NCBI GenBank assembly: GCA_016748015.1
Contig: JAAOMT010000494.1
Coordinates: 736,190-800,189 of the forward strand
Source of the DNA: Geosiphon pyriformis
Taxonomy: Eukaryota; Glomeromycota; Glomeromycetes; Archaeosporales; Geosiphonaceae
Direction of reading: 5' to 3'
Length of the DNA stretch: 64,000 bases
Shown here one piece after another: positions 33,622 to 44,371 of this stretch (within the stretch, counting starts at the first letter, position 1; each line of letters starts with the position of its first letter). The notes beneath the pieces are model-generated. The model searched no databases. It was given only the letters and a program-made list of their open reading frames with translations, and had not been told where the DNA came from. Position numbers and translations under genes: made by a program.

Positions 33622-34437
33622 TATTACTCATAGAATATAGGAAATATAGTATTATTAGTCAGTAGATATTAGCCAATCAGAGGTAGATGTAGTAAATGTG
33701 GAATTTCAGAATTCTTCTCATCAGAAATTGCAAGATTCCAGGAATTTCAGGATTTCTGTCACAAAGAATTGAGGAATTGAGGAATCTCAATTATGTATAT
33801 ATAGCAGTAGAATTAGAAGCTGAAAAGACAGACCTCTCAGTTTAGATTTAATTTAAGCAACATTTCAGTTCCTAATTATCAAATAAATAATTATTCCATA
33901 TCTCAACCCACTCTCTACTATCAAAACTTCATGTTGATAATAATTGATACTTAACCATGCTGGAACAATAGCTCTTGATTATGGCTATTGACGAGATACT
34001 AACGTACCAAATTGCCTTGACTTATTTTTTCTATTTTCTTTATTTTTATTTTCTTTATTTTATTTTTATTTCTTTCTTTTTTTGATTTTGTTGTTGTATA
34101 CTAATTGATTAAAAGATTAAGCACTGAGTTATTGATGTCAAGAATAGCCTGGTAAAAGACCCAGAAATAAGGGTAGGATTTTATATATTATCAGATAGCT
34201 TACCAAAAGGGCACGACTACTAGACTAAATCTGGCCACCACACTGAGAAAGAAATTGGGAAAACTTTTGGAAAGATACAGCTACTATTGACACTATTGAA
34301 TTTCTGTCCATTATACAAAGAACTCCATCAAAACCTTCAGATACAACAATTGCAGAACCTCATCCATGGAAGTAGCTTTTGAGCACCAAGTTACGGGTTG
34401 TTATTTAATTCAACAGCAGAAATAATCATCTGTAATA
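33622..34437 (+). repeat. B3 5' LTR (816 bp)
   Basis: Begins TATTACTCATAG, ends CTGTAATA. Contains CCAAT in GCCAATCAGAGG, a GGAATT/TTCCAGG repeat region (about 33700-33775) and TATATATA (33796-33803). Confidence 0.93.
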
Positions 34438-34439
34438 TT

Positions 34440-34456
34440 TGATGCTCCCTGTGAGG
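34440..34456 (+). promoter_or_regulatory. B3 primer-binding site
   Basis: TGATGCTCCCTGTGAGG: the TGG of other copies is TGA here, a G to A change that would weaken tRNA priming. Confidence 0.55.
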
Positions 34457-34499
34457 TATAATCCTACAGAGAACCAGCACCAACAAACACTATTCAAAA

Positions 34500-36870
34500 G
34501 TGGCAGAATCAGAAAATATAGGAGCAAACCATTTAGGATTCACAAAGTTCTTATTTCAACACTATTGTCAATACTTGGGATTAAATCACAATCATATATC
34601 TGCCGAATCAGCCTTCAATTTCTACATCAACAAAAAGATTTCCTCTTTATTAGGAACACCAGTGAATACTGAATTAGCAAGAGAAACTTTCTATAGGGAG
34701 TTAATTCAAAATACCAACCTGCCAACAAATCATAATTTCACATCCATCATCACTGAGATCAACAAAGAAATTAAACACCACATTCAACAAAGATATCTAA
34801 TTACATATGCTAGTAAAGGCAAGGGAAAACGAAAAACACCAGCAGTAACACCCAGAAAAATACAGCCACCTACTTGGAAGAAAAACAGAATTGAATTCCC
34901 AAGCAACCCATCCTACCACTATACACCTGAAAGCACCATCAACATATCATTAACAGATGCATTCCCATCAACTGTGACATCAGCATTTGGATGATTTTCA
35001 TTTCAAAGTAGACAAAGGAAAACAGAATTATTAGGACCATATGGTAAATACTTTGAGAGATTTAATTCACGATTATCAATTCCATTAGGACTTCGATTAC
35101 CACCGCCTCCACCAGATTTCGGGATCTCTGATCCATGAGAAGCAGCAGAATCAGAAAAAGAGGAAAAAGAATCAGAGAATCAAGAATTTACTTACCAGAA
35201 CCCAATCACTGAAAACCTGGAAGTTGAAACCCCGAATTTTCAAACTCAGCAAAATCTAAATCTAAAAAGTTCAGAAATCAAAACTCCAAATTGTCAAAGG
35301 CAGAACAATCCAAACCCTGAATTAAATAATCAGCAAAACTTATCTCTGGTAATTGTCATCGATCAACCACTGATTAATCCCATAGCCGAACTCATACAAC
35401 AGCCACTTCAACTACCACCTCAACAACCAGTACAACAACAACTGCTTCAACAGCTACCACAACCACCTAACTTAGATCCAATGGCCTATGCACCAATTGC
35501 AAAACTTGACAACTTTACTGGCAAAGAGGATGACACTCAAGTATGGTTGAATGATGTAGAAAAGACCATCGCAGCCAACAGATGGAATGATGCCCAAGCA
35601 ATACAAGCCATTCCCTACTTTCTCAAGGATACCACCAATTCGTGGTATCAGAGCTTGGTTAATAAACCACAAGATTTCAATGCCTTCAAAATGGAATTTC
35701 TAAGATACTTCAGCAATAATAACAGCATCAATCACCTAGTCAATACATTCACCACCATGAAACAAAGAAAAACTGAAGCAGTCACCACTTACCTAAAATG
35801 CTTCTATTAAAACCTGCGCCAAATTCAAGCAATTGATGCCAACTATTTTACAGCACCACAGATACTCAACCAGTTTATCCATGGCCTGCGCAGCAGCATC
35901 TTGCAATATATACATCCGTTGCATCCAGGCACACTTCAAAACACAGTCACACATGCCAGAGATTTTGAATCTGCTGAGTCAGAAGCCAACCATGCCCAAG
36001 CCATTAATCTAGTAATGAACAGATCATCTGAATTAGATTCCAAATTGGAGAAGTTCAGTGAATCAATTAATAAGAGATTGGAAAGATACTTAGCTGACAA
36101 TCACGCCATTTATCAGCCTTCACAATGACGCAATAATCAAGGAAACTCTAATCGTGCCCAAAATCAACCACATCCATCTTTATCAACCAATCAACAGTGG
36201 CAACAGGAAATGCGTATCTGCCACTATTGTGGTAAACAAGAACATATCCAAATGGACTGTCGCCAGTGTTTAAATAACCAATAATCAGGAAATCAATATT
36301 AAAACCCTGATCGCCGGTTCCAAACTCTGAATCAGTACCCAAATCAAAACCAATCCGCTTATCTACCAGTTACACAGTCATCAGTCTATTAATCTCTGGT
36401 GTATTAAGCTCCAATCTATCAACCACAGCCACAAGTAATTTATCAACAACTGCAGTCACAAATAATCTATCAACCCCAAAAAATCCAAACACCACCCCAA
36501 AGCTTACCACTCAACAGAACCCAAAGACCAAGAATGACTTAACAGAGATGGAGATCAGCGATAGTAGTCCATCAACTGATCCCCAGTTCTTCACAGCAAC
36601 CATCTGGATTACGCCAGCAGAATTTGGGTGTTGGTCAACCCCAGAACCCAAATTCCCAGAACTATTTAAGTCTCCTGGTCACCCCAGAAAATGCCTCAAC
36701 CAATAACCCGACATTTGCCCAAAAACAACCACTCACCAATAATATTCTACCTGCTACCATTACTGAAGACGAGTCTTTGGCTATTATATTTCCATTTGAA
36801 TTTGAAGAAACAACTGTAATGTCATTATTTAGTGGAGCCACTTTTGAAGCCAAACCAATCATCGTGATGT
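34500..36870 (+). pseudogene. gag: B3 gag, GTG start, with CCHC knuckle
   Basis: GTG at 34500 starts (M)AESENIGANHLGF, with A at -3 and G at +4; upstream the frame is open only to a TGA at 34452 and has no ATG. The first 164 codons are open. A Pro/Gln-rich linker leads to the capsid domain (MAYAPIAKLDNFTGKEDDTQVWL, 35481 on). TGA at 36126-36128 follows YQPSQ. The knuckle CHYCGKQEHIQMDC is at 36219-36260. A repetitive Tyr/Gln/Pro region (about 36340-36520) follows. Stops include 34992, 35137, 35808 and 36282. Confidence 0.88.
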
Positions 36871-37330
36871 ATACTAACGCCAAAGTCGAGGGACAATCCA
36901 TCAAATTAATCCTTGACAGCAGTTCAGCAGACAGCATCATCACATGACAACTTATGGATCAATTAGGTTGCCGAGTTGATTGAGCTGCCAGCACCAGAAT
37001 CATCATAGCCGATAGAGCAACCAAAACTCCAATCGGCGAAATTAACGACTTCTCTTTTGAAGTCAATGGCATTGTGACTCCTATTAAAGTTCTAGTGATG
37101 GAAGCCACTCAATACCAAGCTCTCATTGGTAATGACTGGCTATTCAAAGTCAACACGACATTAGACTGGAACACTCAGGAACTCCAGCTAACATATTAGG
37201 GCCAACACATATGTGTACTGGCCATGTGTGGTCACTTTAAAACTCTTCCAAGAGAGAAACTATTGATCAAACTGGAGGAGGAGAAAGAGAAACCTACTTG
37301 GGAAGCTTACCAAGTCTCGTGGGCCAATGT
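36860..37330 (+). pseudogene. pol: B3 aspartic protease
   Basis: MYTNAKVEGQSIKLILDSSSADSIIT: D-S-G changed to D-S-S (GGT to AGT). Then IGEINDFSFEVNG and EATQYQALIGNDWL. TGA at 36945 and at 36981, the latter at a former CpG codon. Confidence 0.87.
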
Positions 37331-37679
37331 TGACCACAATAAACTGCTGCCAATACTTGCCTAGGATGACGATAACAATGGAAAAGAGGAACAAGAAAAA
37401 GAATCTATTTGTGGAACCACTATCGATGCTTGGACTGATGACAAAGACCACCACAAGCTAATGCCAATACTATCGTGGGACGACAACCCCAAGAGAAAGC
37501 AAAGAGAAGAACTTACCTGGGAAATAGATGACCTGACCTGAACTGACAACGATAAACAGGAACTGACACCAAGCTGGAAATAGAAAGAAAGCAACAAAGG
37601 GAAAGGAAAAGCAAAAGAAAAAGAGCCACTGTTAATAAACTCATATACTTCCTATCAATATACAACACCACAACAATTC

Positions 37680-38345
37680 ACCTATTGACGACCCAAACTA
37701 GTGTGTGTCAATTGCGGCAAAAAATTGTTGTCAATGGGTGCATGCTGTGGCAATGACAAAGAATATTAGACAGCAACCAAGTTTTATTGTTACGCATGTC
37801 TCATTAAACACTTTGGAAGACCAAAACGAGTGGGAAAATGGGATAATACACCATGTCTAGCCTGTGGAAAAACTCTCCTCAATGAAGGAATGTGGAACAA
37901 CATTCCTGGAAGAGAAGGAATGTGCGATGTGTCCTGCCAATACACAATCTTTATCAGTGACTGGGTTGAGAAAGGAACACCCATAGAAGCCGCCTGGAAA
38001 AGAACTGTACAGCAATTGGACAGTTGTCCATATGACAACGATGAAATATGGCAGATGGCAATCGCCAAAATTGAAGATGTGTCACCAGAAGAAATCAGGA
38101 CAATTAAAAACAACCCACCAGAACCCATCGAGCTTGACTGGGATGCAGAGCCAGTCATAAATTTTCTGGAACCAGAAGAGTTCCATGAACACTACCAAAA
38201 CTTGGCACCCATTAGAGAAAAGCAAGAACAATAGCTAGCACAGTTAAATACAAGACTGTGTTGCCATTGTTTAATTCCCAATGACTTTGAATATTGTGAC
38301 AATTGTGATCTCATTTACAATCTACCACCACGCATGATCTACATG
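37680..38345 (+). pseudogene. B3 cysteine-rich region
   Basis: Best-kept copy. First cluster: CVNCGKKLLSMGACCG (about 37710), FYCYACLIKHFGRPKR (about 37785), CLACGKTLLNEGMWNNIPG (about 37860) and CDVSCQY. A helix-rich segment follows (AKIEDVSPEEIRTIKNNPPEP), then LCCHCLIPNDFEYCDNCDLIYN (about 38260-38320). At least eight paired Cys suggest two or three zinc sites; binding partner unknown. Stops only at 37767 and 38232. Confidence 0.75.
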
Positions 38346-38591
38346 ATCCCTGAGGAAGAAGAACCAATCAGCAGCTGTGCATCGGAATTAGAATTGCTGA
38401 TCAATCATGATCCAGACTTCGATGATGATGATGAAAACACTGGTTCCAGCTCCATTCAAAATGGCAATGACAACAAAGACAATTCAAACTCAGATTCAAA
38501 CTTTAATTTAAACTATGAACAATATATTGCACTATCAAATCTCTTCAAAAAACAAGAGTTGAAATAGTATAGTGACAATGGGGAAGGTATT
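38334..38591 (+). pseudogene. B3 acidic Asn/Ser/Asp linker
   Basis: MIYMIPEEEEPISSC followed by a low-complexity Asp/Asn/Ser stretch to about 38510, then the dUTPase lead YEQYIALSNL. One TAG at 38565-38567 separates it from the dUTPase segment. Confidence 0.65.
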
Positions 38592-39377
38592 ATGTCAGAA
38601 CATGCACATGATACTGATGCAGGGTTTAATCTGAGGTATCCAGGAAAAAAGGCCATCAAATTGAAACCACATTTACACACTTGCATTGATCTGAAAGTAG
38701 CACTAGAAATTCCGGCAACAACAATGGTTCAACTAGCATCTAGGAGTAGTTTAGCAAAAAGAGAAATTAATATAAGAGGAGGAATAATTGACACAGGATA
38801 TGTGGGAAATATCATTGCTATGCTACAAAATGACTCAGAAAAGGCCTATATAATAGAGCCCAATAAAAAGATAGCACAGGCAATATTTCTGCCTCTGGTT
38901 AGAGTAGCTCAGTTAGTATCAGTGAGAAAGAGAAAGGAATTAGAAATAACAACAAGAGAAATACAGGGATTCAGATCAATGGGTAGAATAGATGTACCAA
39001 TTAATATGGCGGAAAAAAAAATTATTGGCCAAGAAGAAATTATCTTAACCAGTCAAGCTATTTCTATTTCACCATATAACCAGTACATGCTAGCAATAGA
39101 AAAGAAGGAAAAAGACCAAGCACAAATTTTTGAAGCAGAAGCCAGTCTTTGTGAATCAGGAGAAGTTAGACTCATCAATCTCCACATACCAGCCAAAGAT
39201 TACAGCCACATCAAAATTCCCATCTACAACAATACAGAAAATGTCATAGAAATACCAGCTGGAATTATTATTGGATACTTAAACACTAAAATAGAAGATC
39301 AACCACCAAACCCCATTCCAGACTTTCTACAACTTTGTGGATATATTGATATCATATTACAAACAATATATGGATAA
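38592..39377 (+). CDS. B3 dUTPase domain and downstream beta-rich segment (261-codon open segment)
   Basis: All five trimeric dUTPase motifs are readable: I DAGFNL (residues 9-14), II SRSSLA (50-55), III GIIDTGYVG with the catalytic Asp at 67 and Tyr at 70, IV KKIAQAIF (92-99), V REIQGFRSMG (122-131). About 130 residues fits the family. The residues changed here (motif I Asp to Asn; motif V Gly to Arg) may impair it. Residues 150-261 form the conserved segment before RT (HIPAKDYSHIKIPIYNN...IEIPAGIIIGYL). It is a piece of the polyprotein, in frame with gag and RT. Confidence 0.85.
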   Translation: MSEHAHDTDAGFNLRYPGKKAIKLKPHLHTCIDLKVALEIPATTMVQLASRSSLAKREINIRGGIIDTGYVGNIIAMLQNDSEKAYIIEPNKKIAQAIFLPLVRVAQLVSVRKRKELEITTREIQGFRSMGRIDVPINMAEKKIIGQEEIILTSQAISISPYNQYMLAIEKKEKDQAQIFEAEASLCESGEVRLINLHIPAKDYSHIKIPIYNNTENVIEIPAGIIIGYLNTKIEDQPPNPIPDFLQLCGYIDIILQTIYG

Positions 39378-40817
39378 CGTGAATATTATTTGCTCCAACC
39401 AGAACAATTAGAACAAATGAACATGGGAAACTTAGATCCACTCTAACGTATGCAACTCAAAATGTTGCTCAACCAGTTCAATGACATCTTTGCCAGCAAA
39501 AATGAGTTTGGCCAAACCAACATTATCCAGCATCAGATTAAGACTGGAGATGTAATGCCAATTAAACAAAGAGCATACAGAGTACCACCAGTTAGCCACG
39601 AAATTATTCGGCAAGAGATAAACTGAATGCTTGACAATAGGCTAATTCAGCCATTGATGAGCCCATGGTCATCACCAGTAGTACTTATCCATAAGAAGAA
39701 TGGAAAGATCTGATTTTGTGTGGACTACAGAAAACTCAATGATGTAACTTGTGGAGACAGCTATCCAACTCTATGGATACAGAAATTATTTGATGCTTTT
39801 GGCAGGAACAAATGGTTCTCAACATTACACTTGGACAGTGGTTACTGACAAGTGGCCATAGATCCAGCTGACAAAGAGAAAATGGCATTTACCACGAGAG
39901 AAGGGAATTTTGAATTTGAAGTAATGCCATTCGGTTTAACCAACGCACCAGCCACTTTCCAATGGCTAATGGAAATCATCTATACTGGCTTATTGTGGAA
40001 ATCAGTAGTTGTATACTTGAATGACACCAATGTATTCTCAAAAACATTTGATGATCATTTCCATCATCTTCAACAAGTGTTTGAAAGACTAAGAAGAGCA
40101 GGACTAAAGTTAAATGCAACAAAGTGCTTCTTTGGCAAGACAGAACTAAAATTCTTGGGATATATAGTCAGCAAAGATGACATCAAAACAGATCCAGAGA
40201 AAATAGAGATAGTAAAGAACTTTCCAATGCCCACCAATATGACAGAACTAAAATCATTCTTGGGATTTGCCAGCTACTATTGATGTTTTATCAAGAACTT
40301 TTCCAAGATAGCGCAGCCACTCAACCAACTGCAAACCAAGAATACCAAATATGAATGGGCAGAAAGTCAACAAGAAGCTTTTGACATTTTGAAAAGAAAG
40401 CTCATTCAAGCTCCAGTACTGATTTATCCAGATCACAGCAAACCATTCATCATCACCACCGATGCATCTGGCCAAGTATTGAGAGCAGTATTATCTCAGA
40501 GAAGACCAAACGGCAGAGAACATCTAGTAGCATATGCTAGCAGAGGTTTAACACCAGCCAAAAAGAACTATGGAACACCAGAACAAAAACACTTAGCAAT
40601 ATACTGGACAGTCATGAAATGGAAAGAATACTTGAGCCAGAAGTTTGAAGTATACACAGATCACAAGGGATTAACATCACTCCAAAAACAAAAATTTGGA
40701 GATGGAAGACAGTCAAGATGGAAAATGGCACTTGCACTATACAATTATATTATACATTACAAAAAAAGAAAAGACAATGGAAATGTTGACAGTTTGTTAC
40801 AAATGAGACAAATCTAA
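39378..40817 (+). pseudogene. pol: B3 reverse transcriptase and RNase H
   Basis: RT runs in the gag frame; the first catalytic Asp of LDLDSGYWQV reads His in LHLDSG (about 39830), and YLDD reads YLND (about 40016). PFGLTNAPATF is intact (about 39930). RNase H (40389-40817) is open, with TTDASGQVLRAVL, PEQKHLA, YTDHKG and NVDSLL, so its acidic residues look present. It ends MRQI-TAA (40815-40817). Confidence 0.9.
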
Positions 40818-40831
40818 GAAAATTTTAACAC

Positions 40832-40917
40832 AAAAATATAACAAAACCAGAACAATACCAACAAAAAATATAACAAAACCAGAACAATACCAACAAAAAA
40901 TATAACAAAAGATGAAC
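40832..40917 (+). repeat. Tandem 32-bp repeat in B3 RNase H-integrase linker
   Basis: AAAAAATATAACAAAACCAG-type units of about 32 bp occur twice and a third partially; the other B copies have one. Two extra units (64 bp) account for the +1 frame offset between RNase H and integrase in B3. Confidence 0.8.
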
Positions 40918-42165
40918 ATACAAAAATATTAATAACTTCAACATTATATAAATACTCAACAGTTTAAGAAGAATTTATTTCAAACAGAATGAAAGAGTAT
41001 CAAACAACAATCAAAATATTTTATTACTTACCAAAATATACTTTATCGGAAAAATAGAAAAGATCCAAATCAACCAACTAGAGTAATTACAGAACCAGAA
41101 AAAGAGATAATATTATTTAACATGTACTCAAATCCAACAGCAGGACATTTTCACAAAGAAGCAACCATGAAAAGAACCAAAAAAAGATACTATTGGCCAT
41201 CAATGTATTCAGACATCATCCAATATGTTCAAAATTGTGATGCTTGTCAGTGAAGAGGAGATATGAAACCCAGTGAACCATTAAGACCAATCAAAGTAGG
41301 ACAACCATTTGACCATGTTGGAATTGATCTAGTTGGACCATTAACAATTACCAGCGGAGGAAACAAGTACATAGTAGTAGCCATGGACTATCTCACTAAA
41401 TGGCCAGAAGCAAAAGCAATTCAAAGAGCAGATGCAGAATCTGTTGCCAAATTTGTTTATCAGGATTTGATCTGTCAACATAGATGTCCAAAAGAATTAT
41501 TATCAGATCAAGGAACTTATTTTGTGAACAAAACATTAACAGAATTGAGCCAAAGATTCGGAATTAAGAGACCACTATCATCACCATACCATCCACAAAC
41601 CAATGGATTAGTCAAAAAATTCAACAGAACATTATGTGAAGCAATAGCTAAACTCAGCCAAGAAAACCAAAACGATTGGGATTTGTTGATACTATCAGTA
41701 CTATTTGCTTATTGGACAATGAAGCAAAATACTACACAAGCAATACTATTTGAATTAGTATATGGTAGAACAGCAACACTACCAATGAAAAGAGAAGTCA
41801 GCACATATCCAATCGAACCAATAACAGAAGAAAATTTCAAAAATACATTGTTGAAAAGAACATATGACCTAATAGAAACATTAGAAAACAAACGACAAAG
41901 AGCAGCTGATAACATACAAAAGTCACAAGAGAAAAAAAAAGAAAGACATGATAACCAACTACCAGATAAACCAGTTGAATTTAGGATTGGAGACAAAGTA
42001 CTACTACATCATACCAAAGCGGAAAAACAATGGAGTGGAAAATTTGACCCCAAATAGAATAAACTATTTCACATAAAAGAAATTCTAGAAAATAGAGCTT
42101 ACAAATTAAGATTGAATAACAAAATCTTGACCAAAGCAGCACATAGAGATCGACTGAAACCATAC
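40918..42165 (+). pseudogene. pol: B3 integrase
   Basis: H-H-C-C domain (about 41120-41250), with a stop at 41251, then a 264-codon open stretch (41263-42057): VGIDLVGPLTIT, LLSDQGTYFVN and HPQTNGLVKKFNRTL, where the catalytic Glu is Lys (about 41612). The C-terminal domain includes GDKVLLHHTKAE and KFDPK, with GPF altered to a degraded form at 42058. Confidence 0.9.
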
Positions 42166-42299
42166 TACCATATAGCATCATTATCTACTAGTAATATTCC
42201 ACAATTAGGAGTACAGAGAATACTAGTCCAACCAGATGAGATTCTACGAGAGCTAAAACCAATCATTATTATTGATAACAACACGTCCAATTGATCGAC

Positions 42300-42977
42300 A
42301 AAAGAATATATAAGAATATGATCAACATGACAGGAAATATCAGAAAAATGGAAATTACAGACAACATTCACTCACTAGCACAACAACTCTTTCAATTGAT
42401 TTAACACTAGGAAATGGAGATTACAATCAATTAACAAACCATTTGATATCAAAATACTAGAAAGACATTGCAACCCAGAACACAAAAGAAAACTGAAAAT
42501 ATGGTGAACAAAATCATTGCGAAAGTAAAATTAGCAATAAAAGAGTCAACAAAAGAGTTATTATATCAAGAATTGACTAAAGAAACTTGGAATTAGTGGA
42601 TACAACAATTTCCATAAAACTATTGTTATTTTTATTTGGGACAACACATAAATATCCAGAATCTATATACAGATAAAACAAAGCGATTATTTAACAAAAG
42701 AATACTACAACAATTAGAATATTTTGTGGGAAAAAACAACTTATCCACACAGGCCTGAGCCATATACTGAATACACACAGCATTTTAGGATAGACCAGAA
42801 ATATTACTCAACAAAGCAATGGATATGGTTACCAGTAATCAATTGGGAAAGATCACCAATGCTCAATTTGAAGAATTACAGACCCAAATAACACAAGTAA
42901 TTCTCGAAAACAAAATCCAGGAAATACTTCAAGAGAGAGAATTAAATGAGTTGGATTTCGATGGAGCTCAATATTAA
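42300..42977 (+). pseudogene. B3 C-terminal region, unknown function
   Basis: Same conserved block as B1 and B2: IHSLAQQLFQLI, later QHINIQNLYTDKTKRLFNK, and the ending LDFDGAQY-TAA (about 42957-42977) immediately before the purine tract. Several stops. Confidence 0.55.
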
Positions 42978-42990
42978 AAGAAGAGGATAA

Positions 42991-43846
42991 TATTACTCAT
43001 AGAATATAGGAAATATAGTATTATTAGTCAGTAGATATTAGCCAATCAGAGGTAGACGTAGTAAATGTGGAATTCCAGAATTCCTCTCAGAGGAATTGCA
43101 GGATTCTAGGAATTTCAGGATTTCTCTCATCAGGAATTGCAGGATTCCAGGAATCCCAGGATTCCTGTCACAAAAAATTGAGGAATTGAGGAATCTCAAT
43201 TATGTATATATAGCAGTAGAATTAGAAGCTGAAAAGACAGACCTCTCAGTTTAGATTTAATCTAAGCAACATTCCAGTTCCCAATCATCAAATAAATAAT
43301 TATTCCATATCTCAACCCACTCTCTACTATCAACACTTCATGTTGATAGTAATTGATACTTAATCATGCTGAAACAATAGCTCTTGATCATGACTATTGA
43401 CGAGATACTAACGTACCAAATTGCCTTAGCTTATTTTTTCTATTTTCTTTATTTTTATTTTCTTTATTTTATTTTATTTTCTTTTTTTTTTTGATTTTGT
43501 TATTGTATACTAATTGATTAAAAGATTAAGCACTGAGTTATTGATGTTAAGAATAGCCTGGTAAAAGACCCAGAAATAAGGGTAGGATTTTATATATTAT
43601 CGGATAGCTTACCAGAAGGGCATGACTGCTAGACTAAATCCAGCCACCACACTAAAAAAGAAATTGGGAAAACTCTTGGAAAGATACAGCTACTATCAAC
43701 ACTATTGAATTTCTGTCCATTATACAAAGGACTCCATCAAAACCTTCAGATACAACAATTGCAGAACCTCATTCATGGAAATAGCTTTTAAGCACCAAGT
43801 TATGGGTTGTTATTTAATTCAACAGCAGAAATAATCACTTGTAACA
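42991..43846 (+). repeat. B3 3' LTR (856 bp)
   Basis: Begins TATTACTCATAG, ends TTGTAACA, followed by ATGT (43847-43850). About 40 bp longer than the 5' LTR because the GGAATTCCAGGATT-type repeat region has an extra copy (about 43075-43185). Confidence 0.93.
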
Positions 43847-43850
43847 ATGT

Positions 43851-43886
43851 GATAATTAATAAAAAGTGTAAGTTTTAACCATAACA
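43851..43886 (-). repeat. A3 5' LTR, outer end
   Basis: The last 36 bp of the A3 LTR (minus orientation; its TGTTA end lies at 43886). It abuts a plus-oriented A LTR at 43887. Confidence 0.85.
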
Positions 43887-44371
43887 GTATGTAAAAATTA
43901 AAGAAAAAAAAGAAATAAAATAACAACTTTCATTTCAATTATTCTCTTATTGCTAATTTCTCTTTTTCTACTTTTAAGTATCTGAACATCTTGAGATAAA
44001 AAATTACTTTGGTTATTTTTTATCCTTTTCCTAAAACATGTAGTTGTAACATTTGAAGATTATTGAATAAAACATGACTGAAGAGTATATCTGATACCTG
44101 ATATTGAATTTTAAGAGTGCTAACATGAGGCATAGAATTATATCAGTGTGTGATTATTTGTTAACAGTACAAACTATCTTTCTACCTTTAGATTCTCTGG
44201 TTATTTTTTAAAAAGTATAGCAATTGAAATATTTTATAAGACTGATTTTGTACATTAAATTCATATTTATTCAATTTGCTCTTTGAAGTTGAATTCTCTT
44301 TGATTTTTTTTATCACCCTACAATTTTGTTCTCTCTTGCTATCTATTAGCTTATTACTCCAATCTGTAACA
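43887..44371 (+). repeat. A4: partial 3' LTR of a family A element, plus strand
   Basis: Matches the A6 LTR from its GTATGTAAAAAT position (about 46768) to its end (47249), finishing CTGTAACA at 44371. The first part of the LTR and the rest of A4 should lie left of the window, displaced by A3. Confidence 0.82.

Larger units (their letters stand above)
33622..43846 (+). mobile_element. B3: complete Ty3/Gypsy-type element with dUTPase, inside the A3 LTR
   Basis: LTRs at 33622-34437 and 42991-43846, ATGT duplications, and a full gag-pol. From 34500 to 40817 every recognisable domain is in one frame, interrupted only by scattered stops, so it gives the clearest view of the family B polyprotein. 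Confidence 0.95.

Noticed and set aside
33700-33775. Heat-shock elements (TTC/GAA words) in the B1/B3 U3
   Set aside because: TTC and GAA occur, but spacing is irregular and does not give a regular nGAAn trimer. Kept only as a repeat array.
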